DNA of 40,823 nucleotides, taken from NCBI GenBank assembly GCA_003279565.1, contig QCHN01000013.1, positions 1-40,823 on the forward strand. Reading direction: 5' to 3'. Source of the DNA: Prochlorococcus sp. AG-402-C09 (GTDB taxonomy: Bacteria > Cyanobacteriota > Cyanobacteriia > PCC-6307 > Cyanobiaceae). This document shows, in pieces, positions 1 to 8,371 of this stretch (its first letter is position 1; each line of letters starts with the position of its first letter). A model generated the notes under the pieces. The model was given only the letters and a program-made list of their open reading frames with translations, did no database searches and was not told where the DNA came from. Made by a program: the position numbers and the translations under genes.

Positions 1-31
1 ACTTAATTCTGATTTGACTAGTTTTCGTTAG

Positions 32-1348
32 CTAAAGGCAACCCATTGTTGCTGCAATTCTTTTAACTTGTGATAAGTTTTTGATATCTAAAAGAGCTTC
101 TTCAAGTTGACCTTGCTTAATTTTGTGAGTAATAACGACTATCTCGGCTTCTTGATCAGTTACGTCAAATTGCACAATTGATTCAATAGATATTTTCTTT
201 TCTCCAAAAATAGTACCTATTTCTCCGATTACACCTGGACTATCTTTGGCAATTAGCCGTATGTAATTCTTTTTCGTAATTTGTTTCTCTTCTGCTACGT
301 GACAACTTTTCCAGCTCTTTGCTGATAGAAGTGGATCTAGGTTAAATATATTGTCTTCACTCATAGACTGAATACCGGCGATGTTCAGAATGTCCGCAAC
401 TACAGCGGAGGCCGTCGGACCTGATCCTGCACCTGGTCCAAAAAACATTACTTGTCCGATAGGATTTCCTTCAACAAGAATTGCATTGTTCACTCCATTG
501 ACCCCTGCTAATGGATTATTTTCTGGTACCAATGTGGGCTCAACCCATATTGATAGAGGTTGGCTGCCTTCTATTTTTGATTGAGTTTTGTCCTTCTCAG
601 AAATTGCCAAAAGTTTAATTCCATATCCTAATTTTCTAGCGTAATTAACATCCACTGCCTCTAGGAGGTTTATTCCAGTGGTTGGGATGTCAGATCTATT
701 AATTGACCCACCAAATGCAAGGCTACTAAGAATTGCAATTTTGTCAGCTGCATCTGATCCCTCCACATCCGCTGCAGGATCACTTTCTGCATATCCAAGC
801 GCTTGGGCATCTTTTAAAACATCAGCATAATCAACTCCCTCTTTATCCATTCTTGAAAGTATGTAATTAGTCGTTCCATTTATTATTCCGCTTACTTTCG
901 TTATCTGATTCCCCCCTAAAGATTGCTTTAGAGGCTCAATTATTGGGATTCCTCCGCCTACTGCAGCTTCGATGAGGACATAAACTCCAGCGGCTTTTGC
1001 CTCATTTGAAATTTCTTCCCCATGTCTTGCAATTACTGCTTTATTTGCAGTTACAACAGATTTACCTGCTCTTATGGCTTGGATGATTAGAGATTTCGCT
1101 GGCTCGATACCACCTATTACTTCAACAACTATTTGAATATCTGGATTGTTTACTATTTCTAATGGATTTTTAGTAACTATTGAATTCGGTATATTTATAT
1201 CTCTTTTCTTTTGGAGATTTCTTACGGCAACACCGACAAGTTCAAGCTCTCCAACTAATGGGTGTCTATCACTTGGGTTGCTAATGATATTTGCAACGCC
1301 TTGTCCAACAGTGCCTAGGCCAAGTAAACCGATACCAATTTTTTTCAT
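32..1348 (-). CDS. hom: Homoserine dehydrogenase
   Basis: Reduces aspartate semialdehyde to homoserine with NAD(P)H, the branch point toward threonine, methionine and isoleucine; cytosolic. The 438 residues match the long bacterial form. The nucleotide-binding loop GLGTVG is at residues 10-15, the family stretch AAVGGGIPII at about 128-137, GIINGTTNYIL at 154-164, and the catalytic segment LGYAESDPAADVEGSDAADK at 184-203. A C-terminal ACT domain starts near residue 360 (DSPGVIGEIGTIF), which in this family usually mediates feedback control by threonine. There is no fused aspartokinase, so this is the monofunctional type. The start is ATG. It is the last visible gene of a minus-strand run, 33 bases after sufE. 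Identification is firm. Confidence 0.96.
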   Translation of the reverse strand: MKKIGIGLLGLGTVGQGVANIISNPSDRHPLVGELELVGVAVRNLQKKRDINIPNSIVTKNPLEIVNNPDIQIVVEVIGGIEPAKSLIIQAIRAGKSVVTANKAVIARHGEEISNEAKAAGVYVLIEAAVGGGIPIIEPLKQSLGGNQITKVSGIINGTTNYILSRMDKEGVDYADVLKDAQALGYAESDPAADVEGSDAADKIAILSSLAFGGSINRSDIPTTGINLLEAVDVNYARKLGYGIKLLAISEKDKTQSKIEGSQPLSIWVEPTLVPENNPLAGVNGVNNAILVEGNPIGQVMFFGPGAGSGPTASAVVADILNIAGIQSMSEDNIFNLDPLLSAKSWKSCHVAEEKQITKKNYIRLIAKDSPGVIGEIGTIFGEKKISIESIVQFDVTDQEAEIVVITHKIKQGQLEEALLDIKNLSQVKRIAATMGCL

Positions 1349-1381
1349 GTTTTTATAAGGCGATAGTTTTTCAAGTACTAT

Positions 1382-1846
1382 TTATTGACTATTTGAGCTT
1401 GGTAGCGAGAGGTTTTTGGCTTGAGCTCTCATTTTTAGGAATATATTGAGAAAACCATTCGCTCTTGATGGCGTCAAACTTTTGCTTAGTCCTGTCATCT
1501 CAATGAATTTTTCATTTATAGACAGTACTTCAAAAGGTGTTAAGTCACTCAAGCCTTTTATTAGAAAAGCTAGCAACCCTTTAGTTATGAGAGCGTCTGA
1601 ATATCCTTTCCATTGGATTTTTCCATTCAAAAGAATTCCAAGAACATAAACTTCTGATATGCATCCTTTTACTTTAGTAGTCTCTAGGTGAAGATCTTCA
1701 GTTAGTAGTGGCAAGCTTTTAGCTAGCCATAAGATATATTCATAGCGCCTTTTGGGATCTGAAGTTGATTGTAGACGCTCTATAAGATTATCTAATGATT
1801 CACTCCCATAAGTTTTGATGGAAGACTTTTCTTTGATTTCAGTCAC
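1382..1846 (-). CDS. sufE: SufE-family cysteine desulfurase activator
   Basis: SufE proteins accept persulfide sulfur from the SufS cysteine desulfurase and pass it to the SUF scaffold for Fe-S cluster assembly, a heavy demand in photosynthetic cells. The protein has 154 residues, close to the usual 140-150. The conserved sulfur-accepting Cys is seen at residue 62 in VKGCISEVYV, and the stretch RRYEYILWLAKSLP at about 33-46 is typical of the family. The first 15-20 residues are not conserved-looking, so the true start could lie slightly inside. It sits between hom and a folate enzyme with short gaps. No other suf gene is in the window; cyanobacteria usually have sufBCDS elsewhere. Confidence 0.92.
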   Translation of the reverse strand: MTEIKEKSSIKTYGSESLDNLIERLQSTSDPKRRYEYILWLAKSLPLLTEDLHLETTKVKGCISEVYVLGILLNGKIQWKGYSDALITKGLLAFLIKGLSDLTPFEVLSINEKFIEMTGLSKSLTPSRANGFLNIFLKMRAQAKNLSLPSSNSQ

Positions 1847-1888
1847 CTCTTCAGATCAAGTAATTAATTTATCTTAAACCCTAACTAA

Positions 1889-2485
1889 TTATTTAGTTGC
1901 TTCAATTTCATGTAGACCTTTTTCGCTAATCCATCCATTAAATGGTAAGTCCCATCTTTCTCTAGGAAGTGGAGTTTTAGATATGCAATTATTACTGATC
2001 ACGACAAATGACGGTATTGAAAACCACAAATCTTTTTGTCGAAGACGATCAAAATACCCTCCCCCGTAGCCTAATCTGTAGCCTTCTTGATCAATAGCTA
2101 TTGCGGGTACAAATAGGATAGAAATATCATTAGGGTTGATAGCCTTCTCTCGAGCAGGTGCAGGAATTCTGTTTGAATCAAACTGTAATTCATTATTTGA
2201 CCAGTGATGATAACTTATACCTTTGGTTTTGCAACTCGAGGGTAAAGCAACTTTTTGGTTGCTAATTTCTTTGATAAATCTTATATCTACTTCACCTTTT
2301 AATGGCCAATAAATACCTATATATTTCCCTTTAATATGATATTTTTTTAAAAGCATTCTCAATGTTGATTTTATATTGCACTTTATTTTCTCATGTATTG
2401 ATGATGAGCTTGAACGACGTATTAGGTTATATTCTTTTCTTTTGATTTCTTTATTTAATTTAATATCGTGAGAAGTATTTTTCAT
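1889..2485 (-). CDS. 5-formyltetrahydrofolate cyclo-ligase family protein
   Basis: Members convert 5-formyl-THF to 5,10-methenyl-THF with ATP, returning a stored folate to the one-carbon pool. The protein has 198 residues, a normal length. The hallmark glycine-rich loop reads GYRLGYGGGYFDR at residues 135-147; the segment KGKYIGIYWPLKGEVD near residue 52 also fits. The N-terminus (first 30 residues) is Lys/Ser rich and poorly conserved. The start is ATG. It is 29 bases downstream of ruvC on the same strand, so the two may be co-transcribed. folD, which makes the same methenyl-THF, is encoded at 20.2 kb in this window. Confidence 0.9.
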   Translation of the reverse strand: MKNTSHDIKLNKEIKRKEYNLIRRSSSSSIHEKIKCNIKSTLRMLLKKYHIKGKYIGIYWPLKGEVDIRFIKEISNQKVALPSSCKTKGISYHHWSNNELQFDSNRIPAPAREKAINPNDISILFVPAIAIDQEGYRLGYGGGYFDRLRQKDLWFSIPSFVVISNNCISKTPLPRERWDLPFNGWISEKGLHEIEATK

Positions 2486-2514
2486 AAGTTAATATAGTTT
2501 GAATTCAAGTTTAA

Positions 2515-2979
2515 TTATTTAAGATAGATTCCAGTAAGGGCAATTGCTAGTGCATCTGCAGCATCATCCGGCTTTGGAGGTGAAGTGATACTAAGTTCAT
2601 TCATGACAGAACTTAAGACCTCGTTTTTATCTGAATGACCATATCCAGTAACAGCAAGTTTGATTTGCATTGGTGGAAATTCTTGAATTGGAAGATGGTG
2701 TTTCCCTAAAGTCATCATTATCACTCCGCGAGCTTGGACAACACTAATTGTTGTGCTTGAGCGGTAGAAAAAAAACTTTTCAACTGCTGCGGAATTTGGA
2801 TTCCATTTGCTTATTATTGAGCTTAGATCATTTGAAATTTCCACAAGTCTATTTTCTTCTTTTTGAGTTGATTTTGTTTCTATGATTCCGCAATCAAGCA
2901 TTATTTTTTCCCCTTTTACTTCATCAATAATTCCATAACCCACTCTAGCTAGTCCTGGATCTATTCCTATTATTCGCAC
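2515..2979 (-). CDS. ruvC: Crossover junction endodeoxyribonuclease RuvC
   Basis: Resolves Holliday junctions with RuvAB in recombination repair. The 154 residues carry the acidic catalytic set: Asp7 in [16 protein letters not shown], Glu67 in AAVEKFFF, and Asp139/Asp142 in [10 protein letters not shown], matching the spacing of the E. coli enzyme (7, 66, 138, 141). The start is GTG at 2977-2979, placed directly against the TAA stop of chlI (2980-2982) with no base between, so translational coupling to chlI is likely. Pairing a repair nuclease with a chlorophyll enzyme seems to be compact packing rather than a functional link (inference). Confidence 0.96.
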   Translation of the reverse strand: MRIIGIDPGLARVGYGIIDEVKGEKIMLDCGIIETKSTQKEENRLVEISNDLSSIISKWNPNSAAVEKFFFYRSSTTISVVQARGVIMMTLGKHHLPIQEFPPMQIKLAVTGYGHSDKNEVLSSVMNELSITSPPKPDDAADALAIALTGIYLK

Positions 2980-4068
2980 TTAACTTGTTGTGGCTAGTTC
3001 AAATTCAGATACATCTTCGTTTTCATTTCTTTCAAATACTTTGCAAAAAGCTTTTATTACTCTATCGCCAGAATCGACTGTTTCAAGAGGATCTTTTCGA
3101 AGTCTATGCCTTAAAGCTGTCGAGACGACACGAGCAATATCTTCCTCAGTTACCTCTTTTCTTCCTTCAAAGGCTGCTAGGGCTCTAGCTGCTCGATTGG
3201 TAACAATATCTCCTCTAAGACCATCTACATCAAGTTCACCGCAAACAGCAGAAATTCTTAGCCTGAGATCTTCATCGATAGAAACCTCATTAAGTAAGTT
3301 TTGAGCATCAACAACTTTTTGTTGAAGCGTCTCTTGTTTTCCCTGAACCGAATCGCTAAAAGCATCAGGATTATCATCAAAAGCTGTACGTTGATCAACA
3401 ACTTGAACGCGAAGTTTCGCTTCTCTTACGGTTCTTACTTCTACACTCATTCCAAATCGATCAAGTAACTGCGGCCTTAATTCTCCTTCCTCGGGGTTGC
3501 CCGAACCAATAAGTACAAACCTTGCGGGATGTCGAACCGATATTCCTTCTCGTTCGACCGTGTTCCAGCCTGAGGCGGCAGAATCAAGAAGCACGTCAAC
3601 AAGGTGATCATCTAGCAAGTTGACCTCGTCAACATAAAGTAATCCTCTATTTGCTTTTGCTAAAAGCCCTGGCTCAAAAGCTCTAACACCTTCACTAAGA
3701 GCTTTCTCAATATCAATGGTTCCACAAAGTCTATCCTCAGTAGCACCTAATGGAAGATCAACCATCGGTACTTGTTTCTCCCCTTTTGGTATGTCACTAC
3801 CACTGTTGATTCTCTCTCTGACATCATTGCTTTGAAGGTCTGGATCATCAAGAGAGCTGTTATAAGGATCTCCTTCGACGACTTCAATAGCAGGCAATAG
3901 ATCGGCAAGTGCTCTTATGGTCGTGGACTTTCCAGTTCCTCTGTCACCCATTATCATTACTCCTCCAATTCTCGGGTCGATAACGTTTAAAAGAAGCGCT
4001 AGCTTCATTTCCTCCTGTCCAATAACTGAGGTGAATGGAAAAACTCTGCGTTTTCTAGTTGAACTCAC
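2980..4068 (-). CDS. chlI: Magnesium chelatase ATPase subunit I
   Basis: ATPase motor subunit of the ChlH-ChlD-ChlI complex that inserts Mg2+ into protoporphyrin IX, the first committed step of chlorophyll synthesis. The AAA+ domain shows Walker A GDRGTGKS at residues 41-48 and Walker B GLLYVDEVNLLDD at 142-154. A further conserved stretch, IGSGNPEEGELRPQLLDRFG, marks the sensor and arginine-finger region. The 362 residues match cyanobacterial ChlI. The start is GTG. About 110 bases separate it from the upstream bla-like gene, enough for its own promoter; a run of ten A's on the plus strand lies in that spacer. chlD and chlH are not in the window. Confidence 0.97.
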   Translation of the reverse strand: MSSTRKRRVFPFTSVIGQEEMKLALLLNVIDPRIGGVMIMGDRGTGKSTTIRALADLLPAIEVVEGDPYNSSLDDPDLQSNDVRERINSGSDIPKGEKQVPMVDLPLGATEDRLCGTIDIEKALSEGVRAFEPGLLAKANRGLLYVDEVNLLDDHLVDVLLDSAASGWNTVEREGISVRHPARFVLIGSGNPEEGELRPQLLDRFGMSVEVRTVREAKLRVQVVDQRTAFDDNPDAFSDSVQGKQETLQQKVVDAQNLLNEVSIDEDLRLRISAVCGELDVDGLRGDIVTNRAARALAAFEGRKEVTEEDIARVVSTALRHRLRKDPLETVDSGDRVIKAFCKVFERNENEDVSEFELATTS

Positions 4069-4179
4069 TTTCTTAGTACTAGTATCAAGATTGTTTCATA
4101 AGCAGGCCACTTTAGATTCATAAAGTTCAAAAAAAAAATGATAATGAAAAGCAAAAGTTTATTTAAGCCCATAAAAAAT

Positions 4180-5241
4180 TTAATTTTGATTAGTTGATTT
4201 TTGATCTGGCGATAAAAACGGGACTAATTCTGCCGATAAATTTCTTATCAACTCAGGAGATCTAGGATCGTTAAATGGACCTTTAACTATAAAACTTGCA
4301 AATGCCCTGGAGTTGCGAGGAGTTTGAATTAGAGCGGTATCGGAATAAGAGATTCCAATATCACCAGTTTTGTTGTGAACTAAATATCCTTTTAATGAAA
4401 GATGATAGTCAACGTCTTGAGATTCTTTCCCCAGGCCTCTTAAAATTCCAGATGGTATCAATGTATTCGTTTTTGACTTTTGCATTATTTCTCTAAAAAT
4501 ATCTCTAGACTTAACATTAAGTAGATAACCATTATCTACAAGAGCTATTGCCAACGCTAGATCTTTTGATGATGTGAGATTTGTTCCTTCTAGATCTGGC
4601 AGATAGTTATTTATTTGTGTATTTTTTAATCCAATTTCTTTGAATTTCTGATTTAAAATATTTATTCCTCCAACGCGTTTAATTAGTAAATTAGTTGCTG
4701 TATTATCACTAACTCTAATCATTTCAGAGGCCACTTCAAAAACATTGAATTGCTCACCAATTTCTTGATATGCCATCCATCCCGACCCTCCACCAATTGT
4801 ATCTTTTGTAAGCATCAATTTTTCATTCCAAAATATTTCTCCCTCCTCTAGCATTCTAAGTAAAACAATTAGAATAGGGACCTTAATGCTGCTTGCGGCA
4901 GATAGCCTAATGTCAGATTTTATGTCAGCATAGACTTGATCATCCAATGATAAGAAAAATGCACTAACATATAGATCTGGATTTTTAACAATAAGTTTTT
5001 CCCATTTATTAATTAATCCTTCTAGCCTCTCAAATCTTTCTAATTTATCTTTGTAAAATAATGACAAGCTAGATTTTTTAGTTAGTAATTCTTTTTCGAA
5101 AGACCTTTTTGACTTACCTACGATATTAATCTTATTTCTTTGATTAATAGGGCCAGCAATTCTTAATAAGCTTCCAAGTAAAACTGATAAGCCTATGCTT
5201 GTTAAGCATATATTTGTTATTACTTTGAATTGAACTTTCAC
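4180..5241 (-). CDS. Class A beta-lactamase-like serine hydrolase
   Basis: Member of the beta-lactamase/PBP fold family (353 residues). An N-terminal hydrophobic segment at about 7-28 looks like a signal anchor, so the enzyme is probably periplasmic. Catalytic motifs are S117-S-I-K120 (SxxK), S178-D-N180 and K291-T-G293, in the right order and spacing. In the omega loop, where class A enzymes have ExxLN, I see LPDLEGTNLTS at about 214-224, so the deacylating Glu/Asn pair is not obvious. It could be a housekeeping penicillin-interacting hydrolase acting on peptidoglycan rather than a resistance enzyme (inference). Start GTG. No regulator such as blaI or ampR is adjacent. Confidence 0.85.
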   Translation of the reverse strand: MKVQFKVITNICLTSIGLSVLLGSLLRIAGPINQRNKINIVGKSKRSFEKELLTKKSSLSLFYKDKLERFERLEGLINKWEKLIVKNPDLYVSAFFLSLDDQVYADIKSDIRLSAASSIKVPILIVLLRMLEEGEIFWNEKLMLTKDTIGGGSGWMAYQEIGEQFNVFEVASEMIRVSDNTATNLLIKRVGGINILNQKFKEIGLKNTQINNYLPDLEGTNLTSSKDLALAIALVDNGYLLNVKSRDIFREIMQKSKTNTLIPSGILRGLGKESQDVDYHLSLKGYLVHNKTGDIGISYSDTALIQTPRNSRAFASFIVKGPFNDPRSPELIRNLSAELVPFLSPDQKSTNQN

Positions 5242-5294
5242 TTTGAAATCAATGAATATAAATACTTCCTATTTATTGTAGCTTGTTATTTTAT

Positions 5295-6032
5295 TTAATC
5301 ATTTTTATTTTTGATTTTCCATCTTGCTTGGCTAATTATTCCTCTAATTAGCGCAACTTCATCATCTCTTATCTCACCTCTTAAAAGTAATTGTTTGATT
5401 TTTACCATTTTGGCTTTGTAAGTATGTTTCATCAAGAAACCAATATCAAGCAAAAGACTACCTGCATCATTAATACAATCTTCTAATTTATTTAAATTCG
5501 CAGGGTGGCTTATTTCTGTATTGGGTTTTAATAAATCAAGCTCATCGAATTGATTGAATTGATGAAGAACAATCGCTACTGCATGCGAAAGATTTAATGA
5601 TGGATAATTTTCATTTGTAGTAAGACTAATCACTTTATTTGCTTTTAGTAGCTCTTCATTAGATAAACCTCGATCTTCTCTTCCGAAAACTAAAGCTATT
5701 CTTTCTTCTCTTGTTGATTTAAGAGCCCAGTAAAGTGCGTCTTTATTTGATAGAAGAGGAATATCTCCATGTTCTTTTCTTCCGCAAGTGGCAATTATCC
5801 TAGAGCAGTCTGAAAGTGCTGAATTTAGATCGTTAAATACTATTGCTTTTTCTAATACTTTTAGTCCTCTGACAGCCATCTTTTTCGCTTCTTGATCTAA
5901 ATAATCACATTTAGGAGAAACTAGCCTTAATTCATGAACACTAAAGTTTTCACATAGTCTTGCAACGCTCCCAACATTGATTGGCCCTGATGGTTCAACC
6001 AGTACTACTATCAGAGTCTTTTTATTAACCAC
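5295..6032 (-). CDS. SpoU/TrmH-superfamily RNA 2'-O-methyltransferase (TrmJ-like)
   Basis: SPOUT-fold methyltransferase expected to 2'-O-methylate a ribose in tRNA or rRNA using AdoMet. Visible family motifs are VLVEPSGPINVGSVARLCEN (motif 1, near residue 10), LVFGREDRGLSNEEL (motif 2, around 117) and NYPSLNLSHAVAIVLHQ (motif 3, around 141). A C-terminal helical extension of about 80 residues, total 245, matches the TrmJ/LasT layout. Start GTG at 6030-6032, two bases after the cytM stop, so it is probably co-transcribed with cytM. The actual RNA target cannot be read from sequence. Confidence 0.88.
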   Translation of the reverse strand: MVNKKTLIVVLVEPSGPINVGSVARLCENFSVHELRLVSPKCDYLDQEAKKMAVRGLKVLEKAIVFNDLNSALSDCSRIIATCGRKEHGDIPLLSNKDALYWALKSTREERIALVFGREDRGLSNEELLKANKVISLTTNENYPSLNLSHAVAIVLHQFNQFDELDLLKPNTEISHPANLNKLEDCINDAGSLLLDIGFLMKHTYKAKMVKIKQLLLRGEIRDDEVALIRGIISQARWKIKNKND

Positions 6033-6034
6033 TA

Positions 6035-6424
6035 TTAATTGAGAGAGTGCATATATGCCAATAGATCAGCCATTGATTGAGGGTCAATTTCAAAACTTGG
6101 CATTGGTGGAGTCAATCCTCGAATAACTTGATTGATAATCTTTTTATCACTCATCTCTTGAGTCGCCTCGTGGAGGTCAGGACCTACAAAACCTTGAGCG
6201 GAAATCCCATGGCATCCAACACAATTGATTTTGAATAATTTGCTTCCAGATAAAGCTTCACCTTTCCTAGATAAAGTTTCATCTAGGAAAGGATCTTGTT
6301 TAAAGCTTCCAATTGTCCATAAAATGATAATAAAGGCAACAGTGGCAATAGATAAAAAGAATATTCGCCAAGAGCTAATCTTTTGGTCTTTATTAATTAA
6401 TGCTTTTGATGACGGAGTATTCAC
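6035..6424 (-). CDS. cytM: Cytochrome c(M), membrane-anchored class I cytochrome c
   Basis: Small c-type cytochrome (129 residues) of the type found widely in cyanobacteria and tied to thylakoid or cytoplasmic-membrane electron flow, often under stress. An uncleaved hydrophobic segment at about 20-40 acts as anchor. Haem is bound at C68-V-G-C71-H72 and the likely axial Met is M108 in TPPMPSF. The identification as cytM rather than petJ (c6) rests on the anchor and the extended linker before the haem site. It is transcribed away from petG; the 56-base spacer between them must hold both promoters. Confidence 0.88.
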   Translation of the reverse strand: MNTPSSKALINKDQKISSWRIFFLSIATVAFIIILWTIGSFKQDPFLDETLSRKGEALSGSKLFKINCVGCHGISAQGFVGPDLHEATQEMSDKKIINQVIRGLTPPMPSFEIDPQSMADLLAYMHSLN

Positions 6425-6480
6425 TAAAACCTCTTTGACGTGAAAGAATTGCTGATAGTAATCATGAGAAATGCGAGCTA

Positions 6481-6600
6481 ATGATTGAGCCTCTTTTATG
6501 TGGGATTGTTCTTGGACTTGTTCCCATAACTTTATTGGGCCTTTTTGTTAGTGCATGGAATCAGTATCGTCGAAGCAGTTCAATGCCTGATTGGGAATAA
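6481..6600 (+). CDS. petG: Cytochrome b6f complex subunit PetG (5)
   Basis: One of the tiny single-helix subunits of the cytochrome b6f complex, needed for its assembly or stability in the thylakoid. I translated it directly: 39 residues starting [20 protein letters not shown] and ending SSSMPDWE, with one transmembrane helix at about 4-27 and a charged C-terminus (NQYRR), an almost canonical PetG. The ATG at 6481 has no strong Shine-Dalgarno sequence. The last 53 bases overlap the 3' end of rsmD on the other strand. A possible -35 box TTGACG is at 6435-6440 with a weak -10 around 6459-6464. The gene is easily missed because of its size. Confidence 0.95.
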
Positions 6601-7183
6601 GAAAAAGAATAGAGGTATTTCCATAAGATTTCTTTTTATTTAATTTCCAACCATTATGTATTGTTGGAGTAGTTTTTGACGAGCATTCGCATATCAAAGT
6701 AGTTGATTCTTTAATCCATTGTTTTGATAATAAGAGTTCTTGAGAAAGTTCATATAGACCAGATATGTATGGAGGATCAAGAAAAACAAAATCAAACTTT
6801 TGATCAGGGTTTGGAGAATCTTTTGTAAATTCAATTTTTTTATTTCTTGGCCCCTTTTTTAGAAATGAGATCAATTCTTTGCATACAACTTCAATATGTA
6901 TTGAATGATCAATTGAATTTGATACGTCGATAAGGTTTTTTTTGCATATTTTTGCTGTTTGCCTGTGGTTCTCAATTGCAATAATCTTTTTCGCACCTTT
7001 TTGAAGAGCCTCACATGCCATCGCGCCACTACCGCTACAAAGGTCTAACCAACTTGCTCCTTCGAGTTTGTTTCCAAGAATATTAATTATGGCCTCTCTT
7101 ACTTTAGATGAAGTAGGCCTTGTATTTTGGTTTAAAGGACTCTCTATCCTTTTACCAGAAATAAGTTTCAGTTTTCCTTTCAA
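6548..7183 (-). CDS. rsmD: 16S rRNA (guanine-N2) methyltransferase RsmD
   Basis: Methylates G966 (E. coli numbering) of 16S rRNA during 30S assembly. The 211 residues show the Rossmann motif [10 protein letters not shown] at 46-55 and the catalytic DPPY at 136-139, plus the family-typical N-terminus [20 protein letters not shown]. Start is TTG at 7181-7183, one base after the hisH stop codon (7185-7187), so coupled translation is likely. The last 17 codons run antisense to petG; the C-terminal tail after SILFLIPNQ is probably dispensable extension shaped by this overlap (inference). Confidence 0.92.
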
Positions 7184-7184
7184 G

Positions 7185-7814
7185 CTAAAATGATGTTTTC
7201 TTCAACCAATTAATCCAATTAAGAATCAGTTTTTCTCCTGCGAGTCCAGATTTTTCGGGATGAAATTGAAATGCACCAGTATTTTTATGCCAGACTATTG
7301 AAGAAAAGTCGGTTTTACCGAATTTTGTGGTAGCTACGATGTTTTTTTGTTCTAAAGGACATGCCGAGTATGAATGGACAAAATACATCCAATTAGAATC
7401 AGGATAATTTTCTAATATGGGACATTCGTTTGTTTTATATATTGGAGACCAGCCAATATGAGGTATCCTCTCGTTTTTTTCTTGAGGTAATTTACGAATA
7501 TGCCCTTTAATAACTCCTAAGCCTTTTGAAGTGCCTTCATCACTAGTCTCGAATAAAAGCTGTAATCCTAAACAAATCCCAATAAGTGGCTTACCGTTGT
7601 TTACCCAGTTGGTTATTGAAGGAATCAAATCAGTTTTTCTTAAATTATTCATAGCAGGATCAAAAGCACCGACTCCGGGAAGAATTAGTGCATCACAAGA
7701 ATTGAGCGTCTTTATATCACATATAACCTCTAAAGGTTGATTAACCCTTTTGAAAGCTTGTTGAACGGAAAAAAGATTACCCATTCCATAATCTATTAAT
7801 CCAATTTTTGCCAA
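7185..7814 (-). CDS. hisH: Imidazole glycerol phosphate synthase glutaminase subunit HisH
   Basis: Releases ammonia from glutamine for HisF, forming imidazole glycerol phosphate and AICAR in histidine synthesis. It is a class I glutamine amidotransferase of 209 residues: nucleophile Cys81 in GICLGLQLLFE, and the His185/Glu187 pair in FQFHPEKSG. The oxyanion region LILPGVGAFDPAM is at about 43-55. Start is ATG. It is separated from trxA by 58 bases and followed with one base by rsmD. hisF is not in the window, as expected for scattered cyanobacterial his genes. Confidence 0.96.
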   Translation of the reverse strand: MAKIGLIDYGMGNLFSVQQAFKRVNQPLEVICDIKTLNSCDALILPGVGAFDPAMNNLRKTDLIPSITNWVNNGKPLIGICLGLQLLFETSDEGTSKGLGVIKGHIRKLPQEKNERIPHIGWSPIYKTNECPILENYPDSNWMYFVHSYSACPLEQKNIVATTKFGKTDFSSIVWHKNTGAFQFHPEKSGLAGEKLILNWINWLKKTSF

Positions 7815-7872
7815 TAGATTTACCTTGCAATCATTTGATAGTTCTCTGAAAAAAGAAATCTATAATTTGTCA

Positions 7873-8196
7873 TTAAAGGTGTTTGGATATGGTCCCCGAT
7901 AGGGTTGCTTTAGGAACTGCACCTACAACAGTGTCTACTTTCTGGCCTCCTTTGAAGATCATTAAAGTTGGTATGCTTCTAATCCCATATTGACTAGCAA
8001 CATTGGGGTTCTCGTCAGTGTTTAATTTGAAAACTTTTATTTTGCCTTCGAAATCTTTTGAGATCTCTTCAACAATTGGTGCAACCATTCTGCATGGTCC
8101 GCACCATGGTGCCCAAAAATCAACCAAAACAGGCACGTCGCTCTGGAGGACTTCTTGTTCGAAAGAGGAATCAGTTACTGCAGAAGCTGTGGACAT
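7873..8196 (-). CDS. trxA: Thioredoxin (m-type)
   Basis: Dithiol-disulfide oxidoreductase that transmits light-driven redox state to Calvin cycle and other enzymes. The 107 residues have the canonical active site W31-C-G-P-C35, the cis-Pro in [14 protein letters not shown], and no signal peptide, so it is cytosolic. ATG start is preceded by AAGG at a suitable distance. A good -10 box (TATGAT) sits 24 bases upstream of the start codon, giving a short leader. The gene lies directly downstream of the Yfr1 sRNA on the same strand; this guaB3-Yfr1-trxA order is known from other marine picocyanobacteria. Confidence 0.97.
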   Translation of the reverse strand: MSTASAVTDSSFEQEVLQSDVPVLVDFWAPWCGPCRMVAPIVEEISKDFEGKIKVFKLNTDENPNVASQYGIRSIPTLMIFKGGQKVDTVVGAVPKATLSGTISKHL

Positions 8197-8219
8197 ACCT
8201 TAGAAGTCTTAAGAACTTG

Positions 8220-8225
8220 ATCATA
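8220..8225 (-). promoter_or_regulatory. Putative -10 box of trxA
   Basis: TATGAT on the minus strand, 24 bases upstream of the trxA ATG. The expected transcript would start near 8213 and leave a leader of about 17 bases containing the AAGG ribosome binding site. The -35 region is AT-rich without a recognisable TTGACA, which is common in Prochlorococcus promoters. Prediction only. Confidence 0.45.
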
Positions 8226-8305
8226 ACAATTGTATTTTGCCTATAAAAAGCTTTGCTGCCATTTTTAAACGAAGTTTGAATATTGATTTGAGTGATTTGA
8301 ATAAG

Positions 8306-8332
8306 AAAAACCCGAACATGTCGGGCGTTTTT
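8306..8332 (-). terminator. Intrinsic terminator of Yfr1
   Basis: Five-base-pair GC stem CCCGA/TCGGG at 8311-8325, extended by flanking A and T runs; on the minus strand it ends in TTTTT. Because both flanks are A/T runs it could act in both directions. It closes Yfr1 and would also stop transcripts from guaB3 before trxA. Confidence 0.8.
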
Positions 8333-8365
8333 GTGTGTGAGGAGTGTGAGAGTTTAGGCTCTCAC
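8306..8365 (-). ncRNA. yfr1: Yfr1 small regulatory RNA
   Basis: Small RNA of about 60 nt read on the minus strand. It has the full Yfr1 architecture: a 5' hairpin with a 7-bp stem (GTGAGAG/CTCTCAC, 8346-8365), the unpaired ultraconserved core ACTCCTCACAC (overlapping the stem end, about 8338-8348), a short A-rich spacer, and a 3' hairpin CCCGA-CATGT-TCGGG (8311-8325) followed by T5, which is the intrinsic terminator. Known family knowledge: Yfr1 is highly abundant in cyanobacteria, acts in trans through the core motif, and in Prochlorococcus MED4 targets porin-type mRNAs. Its location between guaB3 and trxA is the established one. A TAGGAT -10 lies just upstream. Ends are inferred, not mapped. 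Confidence 0.93.
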
Positions 8366-8371
8366 TACTTA

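Noticed and set aside
2990-3304. 104-codon plus-strand frame inside chlI
   Set aside because: Fully antisense to the strongly conserved C-terminal part of ChlI; Ser/Leu-rich composition is what the reverse of a real gene gives.
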